Shown here: positions 1 to 7,549 of the stretch, one piece after another
How positions within the stretch are numbered: position 1 is the first letter of the stretch
Layout: each line of letters begins with the position of its first letter
NCBI GenBank assembly: GCA_038248985.1
Contig: JBBRWV010000021.1
Span: 1-36,067, forward strand
DNA length: 36,067 nt
DNA from: JBBRWV01 sp038248985
GTDB taxonomy: Bacteria > Planctomycetota > Phycisphaerae > WQYP01
Direction of reading: 5' to 3'
Position numbers and translations under genes: made by a program
The notes under the pieces: generated by a model
The model's database searches: none
Seen by the model: only the letters and a program-made list of their open reading frames with translations
What the model was told of the DNA's origin: nothing

Positions 1-61
1 GAGATTCCATAGTTATGCTTCGTTGAACGGTATTGGTGCTAAACGTGGGTATGCGAAATGC

Positions 62-1099
62 TTAAAAGAGGGTGTCGGGTTTTTCGGCGGGGGGTTGGAG
101 GTGGAGGTGGGAGTAGGCGGCGGGGGTCATTTGGCGGCCTTTGGGGGTGCGGCGGATGAAGCCGATCTGGAGGAGGAAGGGTTCGACGACGTCTTCGAGG
201 GTGTCGCGTTCTTCGCCCATGGTGGCGGCGAGGGCTTCGATGCCGGCGGGTCCGCCGTCGTAGTCGCGGAAGAGGATGGAGAGGAAGCGGCGGTCGAGGG
301 GGTCGAGGCCGAGGGAGTCGATGCCTTCGAGGGCAAGGCCCTGGTCGAGGATGGACTGGTCGAGTTTGCCGTGGCCGCGGACGACGGCGAAATCGCGGAC
401 GCGGCGGAGGAGGCGGTTGGCGACGCGGGGCGTGCCGCGGGAGCGTGCGGCGATTTGGACGAGGGCGTTTTTGTCGGCGGGGAGTTGGAGGAGGTCGGCG
501 GAGCGGGTGACGATTTTGAAGAGGTCGGCGGGGGAGTAGTAGTCGAGGTGATGGGCGATGCCGAAGCGGGAGCGCATGGGACCGGAGATGAGACCGGTGC
601 GGGTGGTGGCGCCGATGAGGGTGAAGGGTTGGATGGGGATGTTCATGACCTGGGCGTGGGGGCCGGAGTCCATGACGACGTCGATGGCGTAATTTTCCAT
701 GGCGGGGTAGAGGTATTCTTCGACGACGCTGGACATGCGGTGGATTTCATCGATGAAGAGGACGTCGCCGCGTTTGAGGTTGGTGAGGATGCCGACGAGA
801 TCGCCGGGTTTGACGAGGGCGGGCCCGGAGGTGATTTTGGGTGGGGAGTTGTTCATTTCATCGGCGATGATGTTGGCGAGGGTGGTTTTGCCGAGGCCTG
901 GGGGGCCGGAGAGGAGGACGTGTTCCATGGGTTCGCCACGTTGTTTGGCAGCCTGGACGGCGATGCGGATTTTTTCGAGGAGTTCGGGCTGGCCGATGTA
1001 TTCGTTGAGTTTGCGGGGTCGGAGGGCGGGGTTGGCGGCTTCGGTGGGTTGATGGTCTTCGGGTTGTTGGGTGGGGGAGATGATGCGTTCACGAGCCAT
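62..1099 (-). CDS. ruvB: RuvB, Holliday junction branch-migration helicase
   Basis: This is the ATP-driven hexameric motor that, with RuvA, moves Holliday junctions during recombinational repair in the cytoplasm. The 345-residue product has Walker A GPPGLGKT at residues 65-72, Walker B with DEIH near 117-120, the sensor segment GATTRTG, and a C-terminal winged-helix DNA-binding domain (GFIRRTPKGR). Length is normal for the family. The start is the ATG at 1099, preceded on the minus strand by a run of Gs acting as ribosome binding site. An upstream in-frame ATG at 1156 would only add residues encoded by a heptanucleotide tandem repeat, so it is rejected. The gene lies downstream of ruvA in the same direction, 151 bases away. 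Identification is secure. Confidence 0.97.
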   Translation of the reverse strand: MARERIISPTQQPEDHQPTEAANPALRPRKLNEYIGQPELLEKIRIAVQAAKQRGEPMEHVLLSGPPGLGKTTLANIIADEMNNSPPKITSGPALVKPGDLVGILTNLKRGDVLFIDEIHRMSSVVEEYLYPAMENYAIDVVMDSGPHAQVMNIPIQPFTLIGATTRTGLISGPMRSRFGIAHHLDYYSPADLFKIVTRSADLLQLPADKNALVQIAARSRGTPRVANRLLRRVRDFAVVRGHGKLDQSILDQGLALEGIDSLGLDPLDRRFLSILFRDYDGGPAGIEALAATMGEERDTLEDVVEPFLLQIGFIRRTPKGRQMTPAAYSHLHLQPPAEKPDTLF

Positions 1100-1114
1100 G
1101 GTGCCCCCTTTGGG

Positions 1115-1149
1115 GAAGGACGAAGGACGAATGACGAAGGACGAATGAA
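1115..1149. repeat. Heptanucleotide tandem repeat (about five units)
   Basis: Five consecutive 7-base units of the form GAAGGAC or GAATGAC run through the ruvA-ruvB spacer, immediately upstream of the ruvB ribosome binding site. Units alternate GG and TG at the variable position. No function can be read from the sequence. It resembles the short intergenic heptad repeats seen in many planctomycete and verrucomicrobial genomes, which is recollection rather than a search. Confidence 0.75.
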
Positions 1150-1250
1150 CGATCAATGAGCAAGGTGAGAATGAGCGAAACGTGAGGGGGTTTCGTGCGG
1201 GTGTTTTTTGGGTATTGGTTCATGGGCATGCACTCATTCAGTCGGCGTTT

Positions 1251-1877
1251 TTAGCGGATGCCGGATTTCAGGCGGTAGGCGGCTTGGACTACTTTTTGGG
1301 GGTCGTTGAGGGTGGGGTCGACATCGCAGGCGCGGCGGACCCAGTTTTCGGCTTCGGGGCGGCGTTCGCCGAGCTTGGTGAGGACTTCGATGGCTTGTTC
1401 CTGGAAATCGGGGAGGTGAGGGACGGGGGCGGAGGAGGGTGAGGAGCCGAGGGCGAAGCGGTCTACCTTGCCGTGGAGTTCAGCGATGATGGTTTCGGCG
1501 GCGCGTTTGCCGATTTGGGGGAGTGATGAGAGTTTGCGGGTGTCTTTGAGGGCGATGGCGGAGGCGATTTGTCCGACGGGGATGGCGAGTGCGCGGAGGG
1601 CTTTGCGTGGGCCGATGCCTTTGACGGTGGTGAAGAGTTGGAAGAATTCGCGATCTTCGGGTCGGACGAAGCCGAGCATTTTGGGGGCGAGTGATCCGAA
1701 GGAGGGGTTGCCTTCGATGTATTCGAGGGTGAAGAACTGGATGGGCTGTCCGATTTTGGTTTGGAGTGTGGGGATGTCGGCGGAGGGGACGAAGAGTTCA
1801 CGCGTGATTTCGCCGACGGTGACGTGGACGGAGTCATCGCCGACGAATTCGAGTTTTCCTGCGAGGCGGACGATCAT
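1251..1877 (-). CDS. ruvA: RuvA, Holliday junction-binding subunit
   Basis: The product binds the four-way junction and loads RuvB. The 208 residues show the N-terminal OB-fold starting MIVRLAGKLE, two helix-hairpin-helix motifs (around 82-97, with KGIGPRKA, and 116-133, with LPQIGKRAAETI), a variable linker, and the C-terminal RuvB-interacting domain from about 160. Length is typical. No good Shine-Dalgarno sequence stands before the ATG at 1877. A tiny upstream frame (Met-Met-Arg-Pro-stop) ends within the start codon, so initiation by coupling is possible but unproven. It lies upstream of ruvB and downstream of an unrelated coiled-coil gene rather than ruvC. Confidence 0.96.
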   Translation of the reverse strand: MIVRLAGKLEFVGDDSVHVTVGEITRELFVPSADIPTLQTKIGQPIQFFTLEYIEGNPSFGSLAPKMLGFVRPEDREFFQLFTTVKGIGPRKALRALAIPVGQIASAIALKDTRKLSSLPQIGKRAAETIIAELHGKVDRFALGSSPSSAPVPHLPDFQEQAIEVLTKLGERRPEAENWVRRACDVDPTLNDPQKVVQAAYRLKSGIR

Positions 1878-1942
1878 GGGCGCATCATGGCGGGGGCGTG
1901 CGGAGGAGTCAAGGGTCTGTTAGGGGGCGGTGACGATGTTGG

Positions 1943-3148
1943 TTAGTCTTCGAGGGAGGAGCGGGGGGATTCGATGCGGAGGGTGAATTGGTGGAGGTCA
2001 TCGTGGGAGAGGGTGGCTTGGAACTGATTGCCGAGGAGGAGGAGGCGTTCGGCGCTTTTTTTGGCGGCAAGGGATTTGATGGAGGCGAGGAGCCACTCGT
2101 CGGGGTTTTTCCACTCGGGGGCGAAGGTGTGGGCGAAGGCGGCGAGGAGTTGGGTGTTTTCGGCGATTTTTTCTGGGGGGGCTTCGGGGGCGAGGGAGAC
2201 GGAGAGGGCGGCGAGGTAGATGCGCGTGGCGTCGATTTTGAGGGCGACGGCGCAGGCGTTTTGGGGGTGGAGAGCTTTGAGGGTGCGGATGCCGGTGGCG
2301 GTGGTGGGACGGGTGAAGGCTTCTTTGCCGAAGTGGAGGGAGACGAAATCGAGGGCGGTGTCGCGGGGGATGGAGAGGGCCCAGATGTCGGCGGGGGCGG
2401 TGACGGGCGTGAGGGAGGCGTGGGAGGAATCGGGAGCGGGTTGGGCGGCGAGTTCGAGGAGTTGGGTTTTGAGGAGATCGATCTGGGCGGTGAGTTGGGC
2501 GTTGGCGGCGAGGAGTTTTTGCTGGGTGTCGACGAGAGGGAGGGTTTTGGCGGCGCGGTTTTGGAGATCGGCGAGGCGTTGTTTTTGTGCGGCGATTTGG
2601 CGGGTGAGGTCGGTGGAGGCGGAAGGGGCTTGCTGGAGTTTTTTGCGGGCGGAGTCGAGATCGGACTGGAGGGCGGGGGCGCGGGCGGCGGCGGGTTCGA
2701 GATCGGCGATGCGGGCGCGGGCGTGGAGGATTTCGAGTTGGAGGGAGTCGAGTTGGGATTGGAGAGTGGCGGCGCGTTGGCGCTGGGCGGCGAGTTCAGG
2801 GGCGGGGAGAGTGGGGGCGGGGAGGGAGGTTGCGGTAAGGGGAGCGAGGGAGGGGGCTGGTTGAATTGCGAGGGCGGCGGAGCGGGCGCGTTCGATTTGG
2901 TTCATGGTGTAGAGGCCGTAGCAGAGGGGGGCGAGGAGAGCGACGGCGGCGGCGAGGAGGGGGAGGAGGGCGTTGTGGAGGGTGGTGCGATCGAACCAGG
3001 CGGCGAGTCCTGTGGCGCGGACGACGCGGGAGACGAGGATACGTTTACCGAGGGCAGTTTGGACGGCCTGGGTGGGCGCGGAGTTTTCAACGGACAGGAT
3101 GACGGGTTGTCCGGTGGAGGCGTCGGTACCGTGGACATGCCAGAGCAC
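1943..3148 (-). CDS. Membrane-anchored coiled-coil protein of unknown function
   Basis: I do not recognise this 401-residue protein. Residues 1-45 form a small module (WHVHGTDASTGQPVILSVE, then a Gln/Ala helix) reminiscent of the short N-terminal repeat of PilC-type proteins. A single hydrophobic segment spans roughly 60-82. A Pro/Ala-rich linker leads into a long Ala/Gln/Leu/Arg coiled coil at about 110-250. The last 150 residues look globular (ALDFVSLHFGKEAF, later FQATLSHDDLHQFTLRIES). The layout suggests a cytoplasmic N-terminus, one membrane pass and a coiled-coil stalk on the other side. It ends 65 bases upstream of ruvA on the same strand and may be cotranscribed with ruvAB. Protein-like composition on the minus strand makes the gene credible; function is unknown. 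Confidence 0.75.
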   Translation of the reverse strand: MLWHVHGTDASTGQPVILSVENSAPTQAVQTALGKRILVSRVVRATGLAAWFDRTTLHNALLPLLAAAVALLAPLCYGLYTMNQIERARSAALAIQPAPSLAPLTATSLPAPTLPAPELAAQRQRAATLQSQLDSLQLEILHARARIADLEPAAARAPALQSDLDSARKKLQQAPSASTDLTRQIAAQKQRLADLQNRAAKTLPLVDTQQKLLAANAQLTAQIDLLKTQLLELAAQPAPDSSHASLTPVTAPADIWALSIPRDTALDFVSLHFGKEAFTRPTTATGIRTLKALHPQNACAVALKIDATRIYLAALSVSLAPEAPPEKIAENTQLLAAFAHTFAPEWKNPDEWLLASIKSLAAKKSAERLLLLGNQFQATLSHDDLHQFTLRIESPRSSLED

Positions 3149-3278
3149 AGGGGATCTCCGAGTGGGGAAATTGGGGAAGGGGCGCGGGATTGGCTATAGA
3201 ATGCTTCGACCAGATTGACCGATAACGTTAGATCCGGGGGGAAAGATTTTTGGCGGACGTGTAACGGGAGGAGTTGCG

Positions 3279-4682
3279 ATGAAGAGCCGGATGGAGAAGG
3301 ATTCACTGGGGGAGTTGGAGGTGCCGGCGGAGGCGTATTTTGGGGTGCAGACGCAGCGTGCGGTGGGGAATTTTCGGATATCGGGGCAGACGATGCCGGT
3401 GGAATTCATTCGGGCGATGGTGATGATCAAGAAGGCGGCGGCGGAGGTGAACGGGGAGTTGGGATTGCTGGAGGGGAAGGTGGCGGGGGCGATTGTGGAG
3501 GCGTGCGGGGAAATTCTCGAAGGGAAGGGAGCGTTTGCGTGGGGACGGATGGCGGAGCATTTTCCGATTGATGTTTACCAGACGGGGAGCGGGACGAGTA
3601 CGAATATGAATGTGAATGAGGTGGTGGCGAGCCAGGCGAATGAGATTTTGGGAGGGAAGCGCGGGGACAAGGCGCCGGTGCATCCGAATGATCATGTGAA
3701 TTTGGGGCAGAGTTCGAATGATGTGGTGCCGACGGCGCTGCAGGTGATGGCGTTGTGGGAGATCAAGAACGAGTTGCGGCCGGGGCTGGTGCGGCTGCAC
3801 GCGGCGCTGTTGAAGAAGTCGGCGGAGTTTTGGGAGGTGATCAAGACGGGGCGGACGCATTTGCAGGATGCGACGCCGATACGGTTGGGGCAGGAATTTT
3901 TGGGATATGCGGGGCAGGTGGAGCGGGGGCTGGGGCATGTGCGGCGGGCGGAGGAAATTTTGGCGGAGGTGGCGCTGGGGGGGACGGCGGTGGGGACAGG
4001 GATCAATGGTCATCGGGAGTTTGCGAAGCGGGTGTGCGGGCTGTTGAGCGAGAGGCTGGGGATTTGGGTGCGGGAGACGGAGAATCATTTTCAGGCGCAG
4101 TCGAGCATGGACGGGGTGGTGGCGGCGCATGGGTTGATACGGACGGGGGCGGTGACGTTGACGAAGATTGCGAACGATTTGCGGTGGATGGGGAGCGGGC
4201 CGCGGGCGGGGCTGGGGGAGTTGGAGTTGCCGGCGGTGCAGCCGGGGAGCAGCATTATGCCGGGGAAGGTGAATCCGGTGATTTGCGAGAGTGTGGTGAT
4301 GGTGTGCCAGCGGGTGGTGGGGAATGACGGGACGATTGTGGCGGCGGGGATGGGGGCGCATTTTGAATTGGTGACGACGTATCCAGTGGTGATTGCGGCG
4401 ATGGATGAGTCGATAAGTTGGTTGGGGGCGGCGGCGGGGAATTTGGCGGATTTGTGTGTGGATGGATTGCGGGCGACGGAGCGCGGGCCGGAGTTGGTGG
4501 AGAAGGGTTTGATGTTGGCGACGGCGCTAGTGCCGGTGATTGGGTATGACGCGGCGGCGGGCATTGCGAAGGAGGCGGCGAAGAGTGGGCGGAGTATTGG
4601 GGAGGTGGCGCGGGAGAGGACGAAGTTGACGGAGGGGGAGTTGAAGAAATTGCTGGATCCGTCGACGATGGTGGGGCCGTAA
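3279..4682 (+). CDS. fumC: Class II fumarate hydratase
   Basis: This enzyme interconverts fumarate and L-malate in the TCA cycle without an iron-sulfur cluster. The 467 residues include GSGTSTNMNVNEV near 105-117, HPNDHVNLGQSSND near 132-145, the GGTAVGTGIN loop, and the superfamily signature GSSIMPGKVNPV near 322-333. Aspartase shares the signature, but VNLGQSSND and the C-terminal domain (GYDAAAGIAKEA) favour fumarase. The ATG at 3279 has a GGAGGAG ribosome binding site about 6 bases upstream. Third codon positions are strikingly G-rich. A second, unrelated class I fumarase is encoded at 29897-31519. Convergence with aspartase or argininosuccinate lyase is unlikely. Confidence 0.93.
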   Translation: MKSRMEKDSLGELEVPAEAYFGVQTQRAVGNFRISGQTMPVEFIRAMVMIKKAAAEVNGELGLLEGKVAGAIVEACGEILEGKGAFAWGRMAEHFPIDVYQTGSGTSTNMNVNEVVASQANEILGGKRGDKAPVHPNDHVNLGQSSNDVVPTALQVMALWEIKNELRPGLVRLHAALLKKSAEFWEVIKTGRTHLQDATPIRLGQEFLGYAGQVERGLGHVRRAEEILAEVALGGTAVGTGINGHREFAKRVCGLLSERLGIWVRETENHFQAQSSMDGVVAAHGLIRTGAVTLTKIANDLRWMGSGPRAGLGELELPAVQPGSSIMPGKVNPVICESVVMVCQRVVGNDGTIVAAGMGAHFELVTTYPVVIAAMDESISWLGAAAGNLADLCVDGLRATERGPELVEKGLMLATALVPVIGYDAAAGIAKEAAKSGRSIGEVARERTKLTEGELKKLLDPSTMVGP

Positions 4683-4738
4683 ATTCGCGGTGGATAGAAG
4701 AATGTGCGTCGAACTGCGGCGCGAGGAGTTGGAACGAA

Positions 4739-6100
4739 ATGGAATTTAAATCGAAGCGGCCGGCGGTGGAGAAGCGGGGATTTACTTCGCCGGTGATAGA
4801 ACGGGTGATTGCGGAGACGCGGGCGAAGATTGGGGATGAGGAGTTGGGGTGGTTGTTTGAGAATTGTTTTCCGAACACGCTGGATACGACGGTGACGATT
4901 TCGCGGGATGGGGAGGGGCGGGCGGATACGTTTGTGATTACGGGGGATATTGATGCGATGTGGTTGCGGGATTCGACGAACCAGGTGTGGCCGTATGTGG
5001 CGTTCGCGAAGGAGTGCGGGAAGTTGCGGGAGATGTTGCGGGGGTTGATTGGGCGGCAGGCGCGATGTGTGCGGCTGGACCCGTATGGGAATGCGTTTTA
5101 TCGCACGGGGGAGCGGGAGAGCGAGTGGAAGTCGGATCACACGGAGATGAAGGCGGGGGTGCATGAGCGGAAGTATGAGTTGGATTCGCTGGCGTCGGTG
5201 CTGCGGCTGGCGGCGGGGTATTTTGCGGCGACGGGGGATGGGGAGCCGTTTGATGCGGATTTTCTGGCGGCGTTTGCGGTGATTGTGCGGACGATTCGGC
5301 AGGAGCAGGCGGGGTCGGCGGAGCAGGCGTATCCGCTGGCGTATTCGTTTCAGCGGACGACGCAGTCGGGGACGGAGACGCTGGCGTTGGAGGGATTGGG
5401 GAATCCCTTTCGGCGGTGCGGGATGTCGCGTGCGCCGTTTCGGCCGTCGGATGATGCGGCGATTTTTCAGTATTTGATACCGTCGAATGCGATGGCGGCG
5501 GTGAATTTGGAGAAGGCGGCGGAGATGCTGGAAGGGTTGGGATTGGCAGCGAAGCTGGCGGGGGAGGCGCGGGAGTTGGCGGGGGAGATTCGGGCGGCGA
5601 TCTGGGCGCGGGGGGTGGTGCATCATCCGGTGCACGGGGATATTTTAGCGTATGAAATCGATGGGTATTCCTCGCATCATTTGATGGATGATGCGAATTT
5701 GCCGAATTTATTGTCGTTGCCGTACCTGGGATTTTGCGCGGCGAGCGAGCGGGTGTATCAGAACACGCGGCGTTTTTCGTTGAGCGGGGACAACCCGTAT
5801 TTTGCGGCGGGGGCGGCGGTGCCGGAGGGGGCGTTGGGCGGGCCACACATTGGGACGGCGTGGGTGTGGCCGCTGGGGATTGTGACGCGGGCGATGACGA
5901 GCACGGATGAGGGGGAGATTTTGGCGGCGTTGCGGACGTTGAAGGGGACCCATGCGGGGACGGGGTTCATGCATGAGGCGTTTCGGGTGGAGGATGCGGG
6001 GCGGTTTACGCGGGCGTGGTTTGCGTGGGCGAACACGTTTTTTGGGGAATTGATTTTGAAGGTGGCGGGGGAGCGGGAGGGACTGTTGCGGCGGGTTTAG
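4739..6100 (+). CDS. GH125 family exo-alpha-1,6-mannosidase
   Basis: The 453-residue protein matches glycoside hydrolase family 125 (formerly DUF1237), inverting metal-independent enzymes that remove terminal alpha-1,6-linked mannose. Visible hallmarks are FPNTLDTTV near 44-52, the family motif DIDAMWLRDS at 70-79, HERKYELDSLA, YEIDGYSSHHLMDDANLPNLLSLPY (given as landmarks along residues 307-330), and a C-terminal segment with GTGFMHEAF and FTRAWFAWAN, whose Glu is the likely catalytic base. No signal peptide is apparent, so it probably acts on oligosaccharides in the cytoplasm. It follows fumC by 56 bases, with GAGGAG upstream of the ATG. Substrate specificity is inferred from the family. 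Confidence 0.9.
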   Translation: MEFKSKRPAVEKRGFTSPVIERVIAETRAKIGDEELGWLFENCFPNTLDTTVTISRDGEGRADTFVITGDIDAMWLRDSTNQVWPYVAFAKECGKLREMLRGLIGRQARCVRLDPYGNAFYRTGERESEWKSDHTEMKAGVHERKYELDSLASVLRLAAGYFAATGDGEPFDADFLAAFAVIVRTIRQEQAGSAEQAYPLAYSFQRTTQSGTETLALEGLGNPFRRCGMSRAPFRPSDDAAIFQYLIPSNAMAAVNLEKAAEMLEGLGLAAKLAGEARELAGEIRAAIWARGVVHHPVHGDILAYEIDGYSSHHLMDDANLPNLLSLPYLGFCAASERVYQNTRRFSLSGDNPYFAAGAAVPEGALGGPHIGTAWVWPLGIVTRAMTSTDEGEILAALRTLKGTHAGTGFMHEAFRVEDAGRFTRAWFAWANTFFGELILKVAGEREGLLRRV

Positions 6101-6115
6101 AGGATGGACAATGGC

Positions 6116-6131
6116 CACGAAAGACACGAAA
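6116..6131. repeat. Short CACGAAA direct repeat
   Basis: Two copies of CACGAAA separated by two bases lie just after the GH125 stop codon. The surrounding string is like the CACGAAA/CACAAAG intergenic repeats common in several bacterial phyla. Only two units are present and no function is visible. Confidence 0.4.
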
Positions 6132-6158
6132 TATAGATGGTTTTTAGGGAAGTAAAAA

Positions 6159-6206
6159 GGGGTTGGGGTTTTACATTGGGGGGGAGGGGGGGTAGCGTAG
6201 GGGGGG
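6159..6206 (+). other. Potential G-quadruplex in the aldo/keto reductase leader
   Basis: Five G-runs of 4, 4, 7, 7 and 7 bases occur within 48 bases, at 6159-6162, 6165-6168, 6178-6184, 6186-6192 and 6200-6206, with loops of 2, 9, 1 and 7 bases. The stretch lies on the coding strand and ends 21 bases before the start codon at 6228, so it could fold in DNA or in the mRNA leader next to the ribosome binding site. Folding is predicted only from the run pattern. General G-richness of this strand makes chance occurrence more likely than usual. Confidence 0.6.
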
Positions 6207-6227
6207 ATTTTTTGGTTGGAGAACTTT

Positions 6228-7208
6228 ATGAATTATCGCGTGTTGGGTCGGACGGGTGTGAAGGTTACGCCGCTGTGTTTGGGGACGATGAATTTTGGGG
6301 GGCGGAGCGAGGCGGGGGAGGCGGGGCGGATCTTGTCGGAGTATGTGCGATTGGGGGGGAATTTTGTGGACACGGCGAACGTGTACAACGAGGGGAAGTC
6401 GGAAGAGGTGATCGGGGAGTGGATGAAGCAGAGCGGGATGCGGGACAAGATCGTGCTGTCGACGAAGGTGCATGGTCGGCGGTCGGCGCATATTAATGAT
6501 GCGGGGAATTCGCGGTGGCATATTGTGCGGGAGGTGGAGCAGTCGTTGAAGCGGTTGAAGACGGATCGGATTGATGTGTATCACATTCATCGGCCGGACG
6601 GCGATACGCCGATCGATCAGACGTTGCGGGCGTTGGATGATTTGGTGAGGTCGGGGAAGGTGTTGTATCTGGGGAGCAGCGTGTTTGCGGGGTGGCAGTT
6701 GGCGGAAGCGCATTTTGTGGCGGAGAAGTTGAATGTGGCGCGGTTTGATGTGGAGCAGCCGCAGTTGAATATTATCGATCGGCGGATTGAGGCGGAGGTG
6801 CTGCCGTTTTGCATCAAGTACAACGTGGCGACGATCACGTGGGCGCCGCTGGCGCGGGGGAGGCTGGCGGGGACGTATACGCGGGGCGGGCGGAAGATAC
6901 CGGCGGGGACGTGGTATGCGGCGTTGAAGAAGACGGATTTTCCGGCGGTGCAGTGGCCGCTGATGGAGGCGGTAGATGCGCTGGCGGACAAGCGGGGATG
7001 TACGTCTTCGCAGTTTTCGATTGCGTGGTGTTTGGGTGTGCCGGGGGTGACGTGTCCGATCATTGGACCGCGGACGGTGGAGCAGTTGCAGGACAACATG
7101 GGGGCATTGGAGATTCAGTTGAGTGGGGAGGAGAGGGTGGCGGTGGAGGAGTTGAATCCGTCGGGGAATTTGGCGCGGGATCCGCAGAGCGGGCCGGTGC
7201 CGCGGTGA
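6228..7208 (+). CDS. Aldo/keto reductase family oxidoreductase
   Basis: A 326-residue TIM-barrel NAD(P)H-dependent reductase. It opens with MNYRVLGRTGVKVTPLCLG, the usual first strands. The catalytic tetrad is visible as Asp48 (FVDTA), Tyr53 (NVY), Lys80 (STK) and His121 (YHIHRPD). The cofactor-binding end carries GPRTVEQLQDN. It most resembles the potassium-channel-beta/general-stress branch of the family, but the substrate cannot be read. The ATG at 6228 is chosen over a TTG at 6216 because GGAG at 6218-6221 sits 6 bases before it and overlaps the TTG. It follows the GH125 gene; a role in sugar metabolism is a guess from that neighbour. Confidence 0.93.
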   Translation: MNYRVLGRTGVKVTPLCLGTMNFGGRSEAGEAGRILSEYVRLGGNFVDTANVYNEGKSEEVIGEWMKQSGMRDKIVLSTKVHGRRSAHINDAGNSRWHIVREVEQSLKRLKTDRIDVYHIHRPDGDTPIDQTLRALDDLVRSGKVLYLGSSVFAGWQLAEAHFVAEKLNVARFDVEQPQLNIIDRRIEAEVLPFCIKYNVATITWAPLARGRLAGTYTRGGRKIPAGTWYAALKKTDFPAVQWPLMEAVDALADKRGCTSSQFSIAWCLGVPGVTCPIIGPRTVEQLQDNMGALEIQLSGEERVAVEELNPSGNLARDPQSGPVPR

Positions 7209-7291
7209 TTGCGAGGGGTCAGTGGTCAGAAGGGGGAGAAGCAAGGAGCAAGACGCAAGAAGACGAGGGATGCTTCGAGGCGCGGGGCTTT

Positions 7292-7488
7292 TTAAGTGAG
7301 TTTGGATTGGGCTTTTTCGAGGAGGGTTTCGGCTTCGGATTTGGCGGTGGTGATGAATTGTTTGATGTCGTCGGGCCAGTCTTTCAGGCGGTCGAGGGAG
7401 CGGGTGCGGAAAATTTGCCTTGGAAGTAGATGACGTCGAGGACGTCGCCGGAGGTGACGGAGGCTTGGTCATCACCGTAGAGGCCCAT
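7292..7488 (-). pseudogene. Small conserved-looking gene with a one-base frameshift
   Basis: A good ribosome binding site (AAGGAG, 8 bases upstream) precedes an ATG at 7488. The frame encodes MGLYGDDQASVTSGDVLDVI and YFQGK, then would stop early at 7384. Shifting frame by one base at an AAAATTT run (plus-strand text near 7410-7416) continues as IFRTRSLDRLKDWPDDIKQF and an amphipathic Glu/Lys-rich tail, ending at 7292. One missing base would restore a 65-residue protein. Either the gene has decayed or the run was misread in sequencing or assembly. No classical slippery heptamer is in the right phase. It lies downstream of hpnE on the same strand. Function unknown. Confidence 0.55.
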
Positions 7489-7549
7489 GATTTGGCTCCT
7501 TTTTACGAGGGGGAAGGGTTTTGGGGGTGTGCGTTTTTAGCGGGGTGGG

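Noticed and set aside
23..1159. Long plus-strand open frame antisense to ruvB, and similar frames at 1988-3199, 7577-8998 and 9838-10872
   Set aside because: They are Gly/Glu/Val-rich mirror images of well-identified minus-strand genes and arise from the G-rich strand; no family motifs.
7384..7488. Programmed -1 frameshift in the small gene after hpnE
   Set aside because: The AAATTTT string is not in the phase needed for a slippery heptamer and no downstream stimulatory structure was seen; an indel is simpler.
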